Assembly: GCF_003287895.1 (NCBI RefSeq)
Contig: NZ_CP030280.1
Span: forward strand, 1,743,501 to 1,807,500
DNA length: 64,000 nt
DNA from: Blautia argi
Lineage (GTDB): Bacteria; Bacillota; Clostridia; Lachnospirales; Lachnospiraceae
Reading direction: 5' to 3'
The translations under genes were made by a program, and so were the position numbers. Of the stretch, positions 57,157 through 64,000 are shown one piece after another. The notes below the pieces were generated by a model, which was given only the letters and a program-made list of their open reading frames with translations, was not told the origin of the DNA and did no database searches. The stretch's first letter is position 1. The number at the start of each line of letters is the position of its first letter.

Positions 57157-58217
57157 TCCGGTTTTTCACGCAACACCACAGCCTTTGAAGCAGAACGCCT
57201 CCGCTCATCACTTAATTTGGCATAGTGCTTTTTCGTGGTATTGACATCAGCATGTCCCAAAACATCAGCTACCAGATAAATATCCCCGGTTTCCCGGTAA
57301 AGGGCTGTACCATAAGTACTTCGCAGCTTGTGAGGGGTAATGGTTTTAACGGAAACAGCAGAAGCGTATTTCTTCACCATTTTTTCCACTGCGTCCACAC
57401 TGATACGCTTTCTCTGTCCGGAGAGGAAGAGTGCCTCCTCATGACCTGCAACCGGGGTAATGGCATTTCTGGAAATTTCCAGATAGTCCTGTAATGCCTG
57501 TTCCACCTCAGTACCAAAATATACAATCATTTCGTTTCCGCCTTTTCGCAGAATCCGAATACCATTGTTTTTAAAGTCTACATCACCAATGTTTAATCCC
57601 ACCAGTTCAGATACACGAACGCCTGTTCCAAGCAGGAGAGTAATGATTGCAATATCCCGGCACTTTTGTTTGTTATAGTGATAAAGCTGAACGCCAGTCA
57701 ACTGTTTTCCATAATTTTCAATATGATCCAGAAGATTTGCGACCTCATCAGGGTCCAGTTGGATAATGGCTTTTTCTTTGATTTTCGGCATATCAACCAG
57801 ACGTACCGGATTCGTCTGCAAAAGCTGACGTTTGCATAAATAATCATAAAAACTACGTAAACAGGACATTTTTCTTGCAATTCCTGTACGAGAATTGGTT
57901 TCCAGACGATTATCCGTGGTTTTATAGGCTTTTAAATATTCCTCAAATTCCTCAAAATCCACAGGCTCTAAAAGGGATAAATCCTGAACAGAGATATCAG
58001 CCATGGATTTTTCCTTTAAAGCGGGATTGGTAAGCTGCAAAAAGCGAAAAAAGACACGAAGGTCATATGCATAGGACAAACGGGTTTTATCCGAGGTCGT
58101 AGGTTCCTTGGCGCGGAAATAATCCTTGACGTATGGGGGAAGCTCTGTAAGAAATTCACGGAGCTTTACTGTATTTTCAATTTTTTCCTGTTCACGGTAT
58201 GTAATTGGCTTTGCCAT
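57153..58217 (-). CDS. Tyrosine recombinase (XerC/D-like)
   Basis: The 354-residue protein has all catalytic residues of the tyrosine recombinases: R201 (GTGVRVSEL), K225, H296 and R299 (TPHKLRS), H322 (LGHADVN) and Y332. The N-terminal SAM-like core-binding part spans about 30-130. No phage or element genes are near, so it may be a chromosomal recombinase rather than an integrase. The start at 58217 follows GGAGGTTTTTT; upstream codons to 58259 are doubtful. Confidence 0.92.
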   Translation of the reverse strand: MAKPITYREQEKIENTVKLREFLTELPPYVKDYFRAKEPTTSDKTRLSYAYDLRVFFRFLQLTNPALKEKSMADISVQDLSLLEPVDFEEFEEYLKAYKTTDNRLETNSRTGIARKMSCLRSFYDYLCKRQLLQTNPVRLVDMPKIKEKAIIQLDPDEVANLLDHIENYGKQLTGVQLYHYNKQKCRDIAIITLLLGTGVRVSELVGLNIGDVDFKNNGIRILRKGGNEMIVYFGTEVEQALQDYLEISRNAITPVAGHEEALFLSGQRKRISVDAVEKMVKKYASAVSVKTITPHKLRSTYGTALYRETGDIYLVADVLGHADVNTTKKHYAKLSDERRRSASKAVVLREKPD

Positions 58218-58260
58218 AAAAAACCTCCAAAATTCATTGTTTTGAGAGTAGTTTATCATA

Positions 58261-58550
58261 AAAGTAAGAAAAAAGCTATAGTTTTTCGGTTAAATCTGTA
58301 TTTGTCCGCTAAACTATTTTAAAGAACAAGGACTGCTGTTTTATAGATATTCCGTATATTTTTCCTATTTCAATACTGTATTTGCCCTATGCAAAGCTTC
58401 ATTCCATTTCACATCTGCATTTTTTAACGCTTCAGGTATTATATTTTACATAATATAATTATGGTCAATCATATTTTTCAGCAATTCTATATCTGTAGCT
58501 TTCTGTCTGTTAAAACCGCTCGCAAGGAAACATAACAATATTTATAAAAT
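58261..58550. other. Intergenic region with a faint ORF remnant
   Basis: No intact gene is seen. On the minus strand, about 58370-58530, a reading frame with stops gives fragments such as NRQKATDIELLKNMIDHN and EALKNADVKWNEALHRAN. These look protein-like but match nothing I recognise. The region is AT-rich and may carry a decayed gene or the promoter of the recombinase. Confidence 0.3.
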
Positions 58551-58620
58551 AAAAAAGAAAAGATACTTTTAGGGCACTCCTATTTAATATAGCATATCCG
58601 TCCAAAAGCATCTTTTCTTC
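58551..58620 (-). terminator. Terminator of dtd
   Basis: AGAAAAGATACTTTT (58556-58570) pairs with AAAAGCATCTTTTCT (near 58604-58618). On the minus strand the stem is followed by TTTTTTATTTT. Confidence 0.75.
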
Positions 58621-58640
58621 ATTTCTATTTTAATCTTTAT

Positions 58641-59093
58641 TTATTTTGCAAACGTATTTTCATCTAACAGGATTGTAAACGGTCCCTCATTTACAAGAGA
58701 AACCTTCATATATGCTCCAAACCTTCCGGTTTTGACTACCGGAACACTCTCCCTGACTTTTTCTACCATATACTTATACAATTCCTCTGCTTCCTGAGGG
58801 TTTCTGGCATCAAAAAAGCTAGGACGATTACCCTTGTTACAGTTTGCATAAAGAGTGAACTGGGAAACCAAAAGAACTTCTCCATTTACATCTGCCAGAG
58901 AAAGGTTCGTCTTTCCCTGCTCATCAGCAAATATCCGAAGATTTATCATTTTTTTCACATACTGGTCTACCGTTTCTTTTGTATCTTCTTTACCAATACC
59001 TACCAGCACCAGAAATCCTTTTTTAATCTCCGCCATGCCGCCGTTTTCTATTTCCACTCCGGCATGACTTACCTTTTGTATTACAAGCTTCAT
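58641..59093 (-). CDS. dtd: D-aminoacyl-tRNA deacylase
   Basis: The 150-residue protein has both DTD motifs: LVSQFTLYA and the late [10 protein letters not shown]. It removes D-amino acids from tRNA. It is 32 bases downstream of the AI-2E gene on the same strand and probably shares its transcript. Confidence 0.96.
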   Translation of the reverse strand: MKLVIQKVSHAGVEIENGGMAEIKKGFLVLVGIGKEDTKETVDQYVKKMINLRIFADEQGKTNLSLADVNGEVLLVSQFTLYANCNKGNRPSFFDARNPQEAEELYKYMVEKVRESVPVVKTGRFGAYMKVSLVNEGPFTILLDENTFAK

Positions 59094-59125
59094 AGCCTCT
59101 CCTCTCCTATTTTACATATTCTGTA

Positions 59126-60409
59126 TCACTCTTTCGGGTCCTGTATCTTTTTCACTTCCTCCTGCTCTTCAAAACTTACCGGCTGTAGTGTCCTGGGGTC
59201 AATATATCGAATATTTTCATATGCCTTTTCGTCTGTAGGCATAGATTTTTTTCGTAATTCATGATTACGGAAATGCCTGACTCCTGCCACCATAACCGCC
59301 CACAAAGGTACGCCGATAATCATTCCGGGAATTCCCATAAGACCTCCGAAAAGTAAAATTGCCACAATTACCATAAAGCTGGACAATCCTGTGGAATCCC
59401 CTAAAATCTTCGGTCCTAAAATATTTCCGTCAAACTGCTGTAGAATCAGAATAAAAATCAGGAAATACAGGCAGTGCATAGGGTTTACCATTAAAATAAT
59501 AAACGCACTCGGAATAGCTCCAAGATAGGGACCAAAAAATGGAATCACATTGGTCACACCTACAATAACGCTGACCAGCAGCTTATATGGGGTACCGATA
59601 AGAGAGGTTCCAATATAACACAAAATCCCGATAATAACAGAGTCAATAATCTTTCCATTGATAAATCCGCCAAAGGTTTTATGCGTAAAGCGAAATCCCC
59701 TTATAATTGTATTTGCTCGTTCTGTATCAAACAGGGCATACACCAACATTTTAGACTGCGTAACAAATTCTTCTTTTCCTGCCATTAAATACACCGAAAT
59801 AATCAGTCCAATAAGCAGATTCTTAATAAATACCAGGGTTCCAAACACGCCGGTTGTCAGGGATTGAAGGATTGCTTTTACTTGGGGAAGCACCTCTGTG
59901 TTTAAAAAGGTTTCCACTTTTGGAGAATATCGGTTCAGATAGTCAAAAACAATATCCTGCCACTCTGGATTATCCTTTAATATTGATTCCAGCCAATGGC
60001 GAATATTCTGGACATATCGTGGTGAATCATTGATAATGCTGATAATATTATCTAAAATGCTCGGTACAACCATGGACAAAAGAGAATATATAATGAAAAA
60101 TGCAAATAATAAAGAGGTAGCAATACAAAGATATCTCACAACTCTTTTATAGTTTTTTTCCAATACCACATGTTTCTTTTCTTTCAAATACCGAAAAATC
60201 TTTCTTTCCTGAAAATTCACCACAGGAATCAAAAGATAGGCAATGACTGCACCGCAGATAACGGGCATCATAATGCTGATAATTTTCCGAATACCATTAA
60301 ACAATACATGCATACGGAAAATCACAAAATAAAACAACAAGCTGGCACAGACAACCGCAAAAGCCGTCATTCCCCAGTACAGATACTTTTTATTCCAACG
60401 AAATTTCAT
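59126..60409 (-). CDS. AI-2E family transporter
   Basis: The 427-residue protein has about eight membrane segments, with the family motifs VIPFFGPYLGAIPSAFI and FDGNILGPKILGDSTGL. The family includes permeases thought to export autoinducer-2 or sodium, and the role here is unknown. The N-terminus starts RWNKKYLYWG after an initial MKF. Two tandem palindromic promoter elements lie upstream. Confidence 0.9.
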   Translation of the reverse strand: MKFRWNKKYLYWGMTAFAVVCASLLFYFVIFRMHVLFNGIRKIISIMMPVICGAVIAYLLIPVVNFQERKIFRYLKEKKHVVLEKNYKRVVRYLCIATSLLFAFFIIYSLLSMVVPSILDNIISIINDSPRYVQNIRHWLESILKDNPEWQDIVFDYLNRYSPKVETFLNTEVLPQVKAILQSLTTGVFGTLVFIKNLLIGLIISVYLMAGKEEFVTQSKMLVYALFDTERANTIIRGFRFTHKTFGGFINGKIIDSVIIGILCYIGTSLIGTPYKLLVSVIVGVTNVIPFFGPYLGAIPSAFIILMVNPMHCLYFLIFILILQQFDGNILGPKILGDSTGLSSFMVIVAILLFGGLMGIPGMIIGVPLWAVMVAGVRHFRNHELRKKSMPTDEKAYENIRYIDPRTLQPVSFEEQEEVKKIQDPKE

Positions 60410-60444
60410 GCTGAGCCTCCGTTCCTATTGATTTCGTTGCGAAA

Positions 60445-60471
60445 ATTGCATAACATGCAATCATTCTACCA
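60445..60471 (-). promoter_or_regulatory. AI-2E gene promoter, proximal copy of the palindrome element
   Basis: On the minus strand TGGTAGAAT (extended -10) is followed by ATTGCATGTTATGCAAT, a perfect 7-bp inverted repeat with a GTT spacer. A -35 is not evident. It matches the yaaA element at 6391-6417 in 24 of 27 positions. Confidence 0.6.
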
Positions 60472-60536
60472 CGTGCGCAGAAAAGGAAGCGCCTACAAGG
60501 CATTTACTTTTCAAGCCGTGACTTGCCCGGTATAAT

Positions 60537-60574
60537 CTGCCACATCGTGGCAGCAAGCCGAATACTTCGGCTTG
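60537..60574. repeat. Two adjacent perfect palindromes
   Basis: CTGCCAC ATC GTGGCAG (60537-60553) and CAAGCCGAA TAC TTCGGCTTG (60554-60574) lie back to back, each with a three-base loop. They sit between the two palindrome-promoter copies. Without T-runs they are not classic terminators. They may be RNA hairpins in the leader of the distal promoter or protein-binding sites. Confidence 0.6.
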
Positions 60575-60575
60575 G

Positions 60576-60602
60576 ATTGCACAACGTGTAATTATTATAC
60601 CA
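60576..60602 (-). promoter_or_regulatory. AI-2E gene promoter, distal copy of the palindrome element
   Basis: On the minus strand TGGTATAAT is followed by ATTACACGTTGTGCAAT, an inverted repeat with one mismatch. The 27 bases differ from the yaaA copy in two positions. If active, this promoter would give a leader carrying the two hairpins before the AI-2E gene. Confidence 0.55.
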
Positions 60603-60709
60603 CGAATTTCCCTCCTTGTGGGGAAAACCGTAAAAAATTGTTTCCTTTTTCTTATTTTTATGCTATGATTCAGGGGACTTATACAAACTAGTAGAAAGGA
60701 CTGTATTGT

Positions 60710-61441
60710 ATGAAATTACAGAAATTACTGAGTCTTACCAGAAAAGCGGTAGACGAATTTCAGCTTATAGAAGAAGGGGATAAAATTGCAGTTGGTGTTT
60801 CCGGTGGAAAGGACAGCCTTGCCATGCTTTATGCCCTTCACGGTCTTATGAGATTTTATCCAAAGTCATTTACCATGGAGGCCATTACCGTAGATTTGGG
60901 ACACCCTGATTTTTCTCTGGGTAAAATCGAAAACTTATGTAAAGAATTAGAGGTTCCTTTTCATGTGGTGAAAACAGACATCGCGCCCATTATTTTTCAG
61001 GAAAGAAAAGAAAGCAATCCCTGTTCCCTGTGTGCGAAAATGCGAAAAGGCGCCTTAAATACAGAAGCAAAAAGACTGGGCTGCAATAAGATTGCCTATG
61101 CCCATCACAAAGACGATATCATAGAAACCATGCTGCTCTCTCTCATTTATGAAGGCAGATTCCATACATTTGCTCCCAAAACTTATCTGGACCGTATGGA
61201 TTTAACCGTTATCCGCCCCCTGCTCTTTGTCAACGAAGCTGATGTCATTGGCTTTAAAAATATGTATCATCTGGAAATTGAGAAAAGCCCCTGCCCTGTA
61301 GACGGCTATACGAAGCGCCAGTATGCCAAAGAACTGGTGGCAAATCTGAACCGGGAAAATCCGGGTGCAAAGGAACGAATGTTTACTGCTATTTTAAACA
61401 GCAATATCAATGGGTGGCATGAAGTCAAACATCATAAATAG
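60710..61441 (+). CDS. TtcA-like tRNA thiolation PP-loop ATPase
   Basis: The 243-residue protein has the PP-loop SGGKDS at residues 31-36 and the CSLCAKMRKG pair of cysteines near 104-107, plus a third Cys at SPCPVDG, the Fe-S pattern of TtcA, which 2-thiolates cytidine 32 in some tRNAs. It may instead be a close relative with another tRNA target. AAAGGAC precedes the ATG. Confidence 0.87.
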   Translation: MKLQKLLSLTRKAVDEFQLIEEGDKIAVGVSGGKDSLAMLYALHGLMRFYPKSFTMEAITVDLGHPDFSLGKIENLCKELEVPFHVVKTDIAPIIFQERKESNPCSLCAKMRKGALNTEAKRLGCNKIAYAHHKDDIIETMLLSLIYEGRFHTFAPKTYLDRMDLTVIRPLLFVNEADVIGFKNMYHLEIEKSPCPVDGYTKRQYAKELVANLNRENPGAKERMFTAILNSNINGWHEVKHHK

Positions 61442-61464
61442 AGCAAATAACTATTGAGAATTTT

Positions 61465-61513
61465 GAGAACCAAGGTGTGCGAAACCCTCTTAGTTTTCGC
61501 ACACCTGGTTCTC
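61465..61513. terminator. Long hairpin after the ttcA-like gene
   Basis: GAGAACC, then GGTGTGCGAAA, pairs with TTTTCGCACACC and GGTTCTC with one unpaired base per side. The stem is very strong. The T-run on the plus strand is short. It also bounds the remnant gene on the minus strand. Confidence 0.65.
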
Positions 61514-62150
61514 TTACACAGATTTCCTTTTCATCACACATTGAAAAAAAATTTTTCTTCGATAGATGATATTTACAAAATGGTAGAAAATGAAATATAC
61601 AGCAATAAAGGTAATACTATATTTTATCGACATTCCAAAACTGCTGACAGCACTTTGAGAATCAATATAGAGAATTCCAGACCACATAATTATAATTGCA
61701 ATCAGAAATGGTATCCACAATAACACTTTTATTTTTCGTCCGATAGTACGGTACATTTCTTTTTGAGAAAAGCCTAACCTATAACATGGATTCATATTTC
61801 TTTTTTTCTTTTCAAAGAAGTATAAAGTAAATAAGACTTACAAACGCAACAGGAAAAATTAAGCTTACAGAAAATCCAACGAAAGTACATAATTTTCTCA
61901 TTAAGGATTCTGTATTATAATAATTTCCCAGTGTAGCAAAAGCATACGTATAGTCATAATTAATATCATCATGTGCCAGAACTTTTTCCAGTTTATCAGC
62001 TGTATTCAAATGATTTAATCACTCTGAATCTTCATATCCTGTATAAAATTCAAGATATAGATTTTCAAAATTTTTCTGATTGAGCTTCTCCCACTTCTCT
62101 TTGCTTACAACATAAACGTCCTGAAAACTTCCTGATGTACTGACAATCTG
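61514..62150 (-). pseudogene. Remnant of a BceB-like FtsX-type ABC permease
   Basis: Minus-strand fragments can be read in order: SFQDVYVVSKEKWEKL (about 62120), then a stop after YEDSE, NTADKLEKVLAHDD with CTFVGFSVSLIF to 61812, then a frame change to YFFEKKRN, MNPCYRLGFSQKEMYRTI and a final membrane segment ending at 61514. The order of membrane segment, RLGFSQKE and last segment recalls the C-terminus of bacitracin-export type permeases. It has stops and frame changes, so it is decayed, and no ATPase partner remains. Confidence 0.55.
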
Positions 62151-62298
62151 TTCATGGGGTTTTATATTTTAATAAACACTTTGTACATACCCGTTTTTCA
62201 TAAGTTACTACATTTCTTTTTTAATGTGATACTTTCTCTTCTAAATTTCTCTTTATGACAAGCAAAATTCATACGCAGTAATCTATCACTATTTCTAT

Positions 62299-62907
62299 TT
62301 ATGTCTGCTCCCATATATCATTTTGCAATATATCTCGAATCGTCTGCATTGATAAATCTACAGAAGCTATTTCATCCGCGCATCTTTTCAGTTCACTTCT
62401 AATGATTTCTTCATGAGGAACATTATGTTTATATTTTATCTGATGTTCCAATGCCGCCCAAAAATCAAGAGCAATGGTTCGAAGCTGAATCTCAGCAGTA
62501 ATACCTTTCAAATCATCTGTTGCAAACCGTATAATCAAATGAAGGCTTCTGTAACCATTAGGTTTTGGATAAGCAATATAATCTTTCTTCTCCATGATCT
62601 GAATCTCATTTCTTTCCTGTAGCCACTTTGCAATTTGATATACATCTTCCACAAAAGAACAAATTACCCTGACTCCCAGTGCATCATGAATATGTTGAAG
62701 TGCAGTCTGACTATCTTCTTTCATTCCATGTCTTTTTAATTTTTCTATCATACTTTCAGGAGTTTTGATTCTTGTTTTAATATATAAAATTGCCTGCAAC
62801 CCATCTTTATTACAGAAATTTGGGTAGGTTTCCATTAATGTCTTTAAATAAGTTTCTCCTTGTTTTAATAAGGGAAATTTATTTCCATAATATTCTTCCA
62901 GTGTCAA
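62299..62907 (-). CDS. Small alarmone synthetase (RelA/SpoT domain only)
   Basis: The 202-residue protein has only the (p)ppGpp synthetase domain: ALGVRVI (76-82), PKPNGYRSLH (114-123), EIQLRT (139-144) and WAALEHQIKYK (150-160). There is no HD hydrolase or TGS part, as in YjbM/YwaC (RelQ/RelP) proteins. It makes ppGpp or pppGpp in stress. It lies downstream of the next small membrane gene on the same strand. Confidence 0.88.
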   Translation of the reverse strand: MTLEEYYGNKFPLLKQGETYLKTLMETYPNFCNKDGLQAILYIKTRIKTPESMIEKLKRHGMKEDSQTALQHIHDALGVRVICSFVEDVYQIAKWLQERNEIQIMEKKDYIAYPKPNGYRSLHLIIRFATDDLKGITAEIQLRTIALDFWAALEHQIKYKHNVPHEEIIRSELKRCADEIASVDLSMQTIRDILQNDIWEQT

Positions 62908-62929
62908 ATATCCACCTCCCTTTTACATA

Positions 62930-63328
62930 CTAATTCTTTTGCAGCAAATACATGAAGTTCCCGATAACAAGGAACATTCCACCAACAATAAAATAGAAAA
63001 TTACCAGACGGTTAGTTGTTCCGTATATTTCTAATATTCCACAGACCATGCATCCAACTGTTAGTGTCAAAATACCAAAATGCTGAAAGCGGCGTGCTAT
63101 ACATCCTGGAATTTTGCTACGAAAGTACAGTATACAGTAAAAATAAACTGTGCCTCCCAAAAATGGAATCATAAAAGCGTAAAGTATATAATACGAGTAG
63201 ACTCCATGGCTAAAAAATTCATAAACAGCTCCAAAGCCGGCACAAACCAGAGTTACAATTAGATAAGTAAACACAAGTTTCTCTATTTCTTTTCCGGATC
63301 TTTCAATACCCGATGCAGACAATATCAC
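62930..63328 (-). CDS. Small membrane protein, unknown function
   Basis: The 132-residue protein has four hydrophobic segments (about 18-38, 46-67, 85-100 and 108-128). It starts at GTG 63328, five bases after AGGAG, overlapping the end of the upstream glycosidase gene. I do not recognise the family. It lies between the glycosidase and the alarmone synthetase, likely in one transcript. Confidence 0.65.
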   Translation of the reverse strand: MILSASGIERSGKEIEKLVFTYLIVTLVCAGFGAVYEFFSHGVYSYYILYAFMIPFLGGTVYFYCILYFRSKIPGCIARRFQHFGILTLTVGCMVCGILEIYGTTNRLVIFYFIVGGMFLVIGNFMYLLQKN

Positions 63329-64000
63329 TCACACTCCTTTCCTTCACGCTTCGTCCACTGGTTGTGGGATTATTGACTACTTCCCCGTTGAAATACATGG
63401 TAGATGAACCACCACCAGCCAAATTGTATGCAGTTTCTACACCAATACTATACATAAATTCTGCCAGTTCTAAAAGCGATAAGCCTTCACTTTCTTCTGT
63501 TCTTCCATCAGAAACCACAAACACATAGTGAAGATTATCTATGATTCCAATGGCTGTTCTCGGATTGCTCGCCATGGCTTTTCCCACCTCATCTTTTTCT
63601 GTCACAGAAATCGTTCCATTTTCTATCAGTGCAGGGCCGAAAGACAATATTTCCTTTGCTCCTTGTTCTAAAAGCTCTTCTGCGGTAATCTCTTCTTCTG
63701 TGATGATTTCAAAGTTTCCATCTTCATAAATAACCAGATCTTCCTGGTCTTTTTCTGCTTCGCTGCGGTATAAAGTCCCATCTCGGAGTACATAGCCCTT
63801 TTTCTGTGCGCCGTAGTAATCTCCGTTAATTGCCAGTATAGCATTGACTTCCTCTGCAATTTCCGAAGTTTTCTCTGTTACATTTTTTCCGTAACTATTT
63901 TGTGCAAAAGCAGTTTTAAGATATTCCGGAGAAGAAAGTACAATATCTGCTACATAGATTGTGGTATCCTCCTCCCTGTATTCATTCAGAGTAATAGAAA
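63303..64000 (-). CDS. Phosphodiester glycosidase (NAGPA) family protein, partial
   Basis: The open frame continues without a stop to the window edge, so the N-terminus is missing. It shows the family motifs AINGDYYGAQKKGYVLRDG, the SFGPAL segment, NPRTAIG, VVSDGRTEESEGLSLLELA and YNLAGGGSSTMYFNG. Relatives cleave sugar phosphodiesters and are often on the cell surface. At least 231 residues are seen. A start at TTG 63647 would make only a fragment and is rejected. Confidence 0.88.
   Translation of the reverse strand, partial: SITLNEYREEDTTIYVADIVLSSPEYLKTAFAQNSYGKNVTEKTSEIAEEVNAILAINGDYYGAQKKGYVLRDGTLYRSEAEKDQEDLVIYEDGNFEIITEEEITAEELLEQGAKEILSFGPALIENGTISVTEKDEVGKAMASNPRTAIGIIDNLHYVFVVSDGRTEESEGLSLLELAEFMYSIGVETAYNLAGGGSSTMYFNGEVVNNPTTSGRSVKERSVSDIVCIGY

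Noticed and set aside
57153..58217. Prophage or integrative element around the recombinase
   Set aside because: No capsid, terminase, conjugation, excisionase or att-like repeats were seen near it; neighbours are ordinary chromosomal genes.
61514..62150. Selenocysteine or recoded TGA in the permease remnant
   Set aside because: There is also a frame change and a missing N-terminal half, so decay is the simpler reading.

Overview
The window looks like chromosome from a Lachnospiraceae bacterium, Blautia-like: an anaerobic, low-to-moderate GC Firmicute. Signs are strong AGGAGG-type ribosome binding sites, TTGACA/TATAAT promoters, a tRNA without encoded CCA, rubrerythrin and hemerythrin proteins, a pyrH-frr-uppS-cdsA-dxr-rseP run, a class II galT, a TPP riboswitch before thiE-thiD, and an RNase P RNA gene. 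No rRNA, CRISPR array, prophage or insertion sequence was seen. The genus is an inference from gene content.

Layout. 1-5.6 kb: biotin transporter bioY with small overlapping genes, a hemerythrin, an ArsC/Spx-like protein, the TPP-riboswitch thiE-thiD operon, a FliB-like N-methylase and a Cys-rich protein. 5.6-10 kb: HAD phosphatase, yaaA, a [2Fe-2S] protein, a HAD-cyclase fusion and a DMT exporter. 10.1-13.4 kb: carB on the minus strand, interrupted by two frameshifts and without carA beside it. 13.5-18.4 kb: an ABC exporter, an NdpA-like protein and an NSS transporter. 18.5-25 kb: the pyrH to rseP operon, followed by an EutH-like permease. 25-33.4 kb: a SpoIID/peptidoglycan-binding protein, glpK behind a leader terminator, two amidohydrolases (one guanine deaminase), GNATs, tRNA-Leu and a nucleoside kinase.

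33.5-40.8 kb: rnpB, a DUF815 ATPase, pheA, pyrB-pyrI, aspartate kinase and a frameshifted D-2-hydroxyacid dehydrogenase. 41-45.5 kb: a GntR/YtrA-type ABC cassette with an evident operator, then an ArsR-type regulator. 45.6-53.9 kb: galT, then a likely operon of purine nucleoside phosphorylase, polA, coaE and walJ-like, then an ACT protein and its PFL/UPF0210 partner. 54.4-61.4 kb: rubrerythrin, a FAD-Rieske oxidoreductase, a tyrosine recombinase, dtd, an AI-2E family permease and a ttcA-like gene. 61.4-64 kb is more AT-rich: a decayed BceB-type permease, a small alarmone synthetase, a small membrane protein and a phosphodiester glycosidase running off the window.

The most unusual items are: (i) a single-ORF HAD phosphatase-cyclase fusion; (ii) a 27-nt extended -10 plus palindrome element found three times, before yaaA and twice before the AI-2E gene; (iii) two 39-bp palindromic elements at convergent gene ends; (iv) four +1 frameshifts, each in a homopolymer and each restoring an ordinary protein length when corrected, so probably sequence errors rather than real gene loss.
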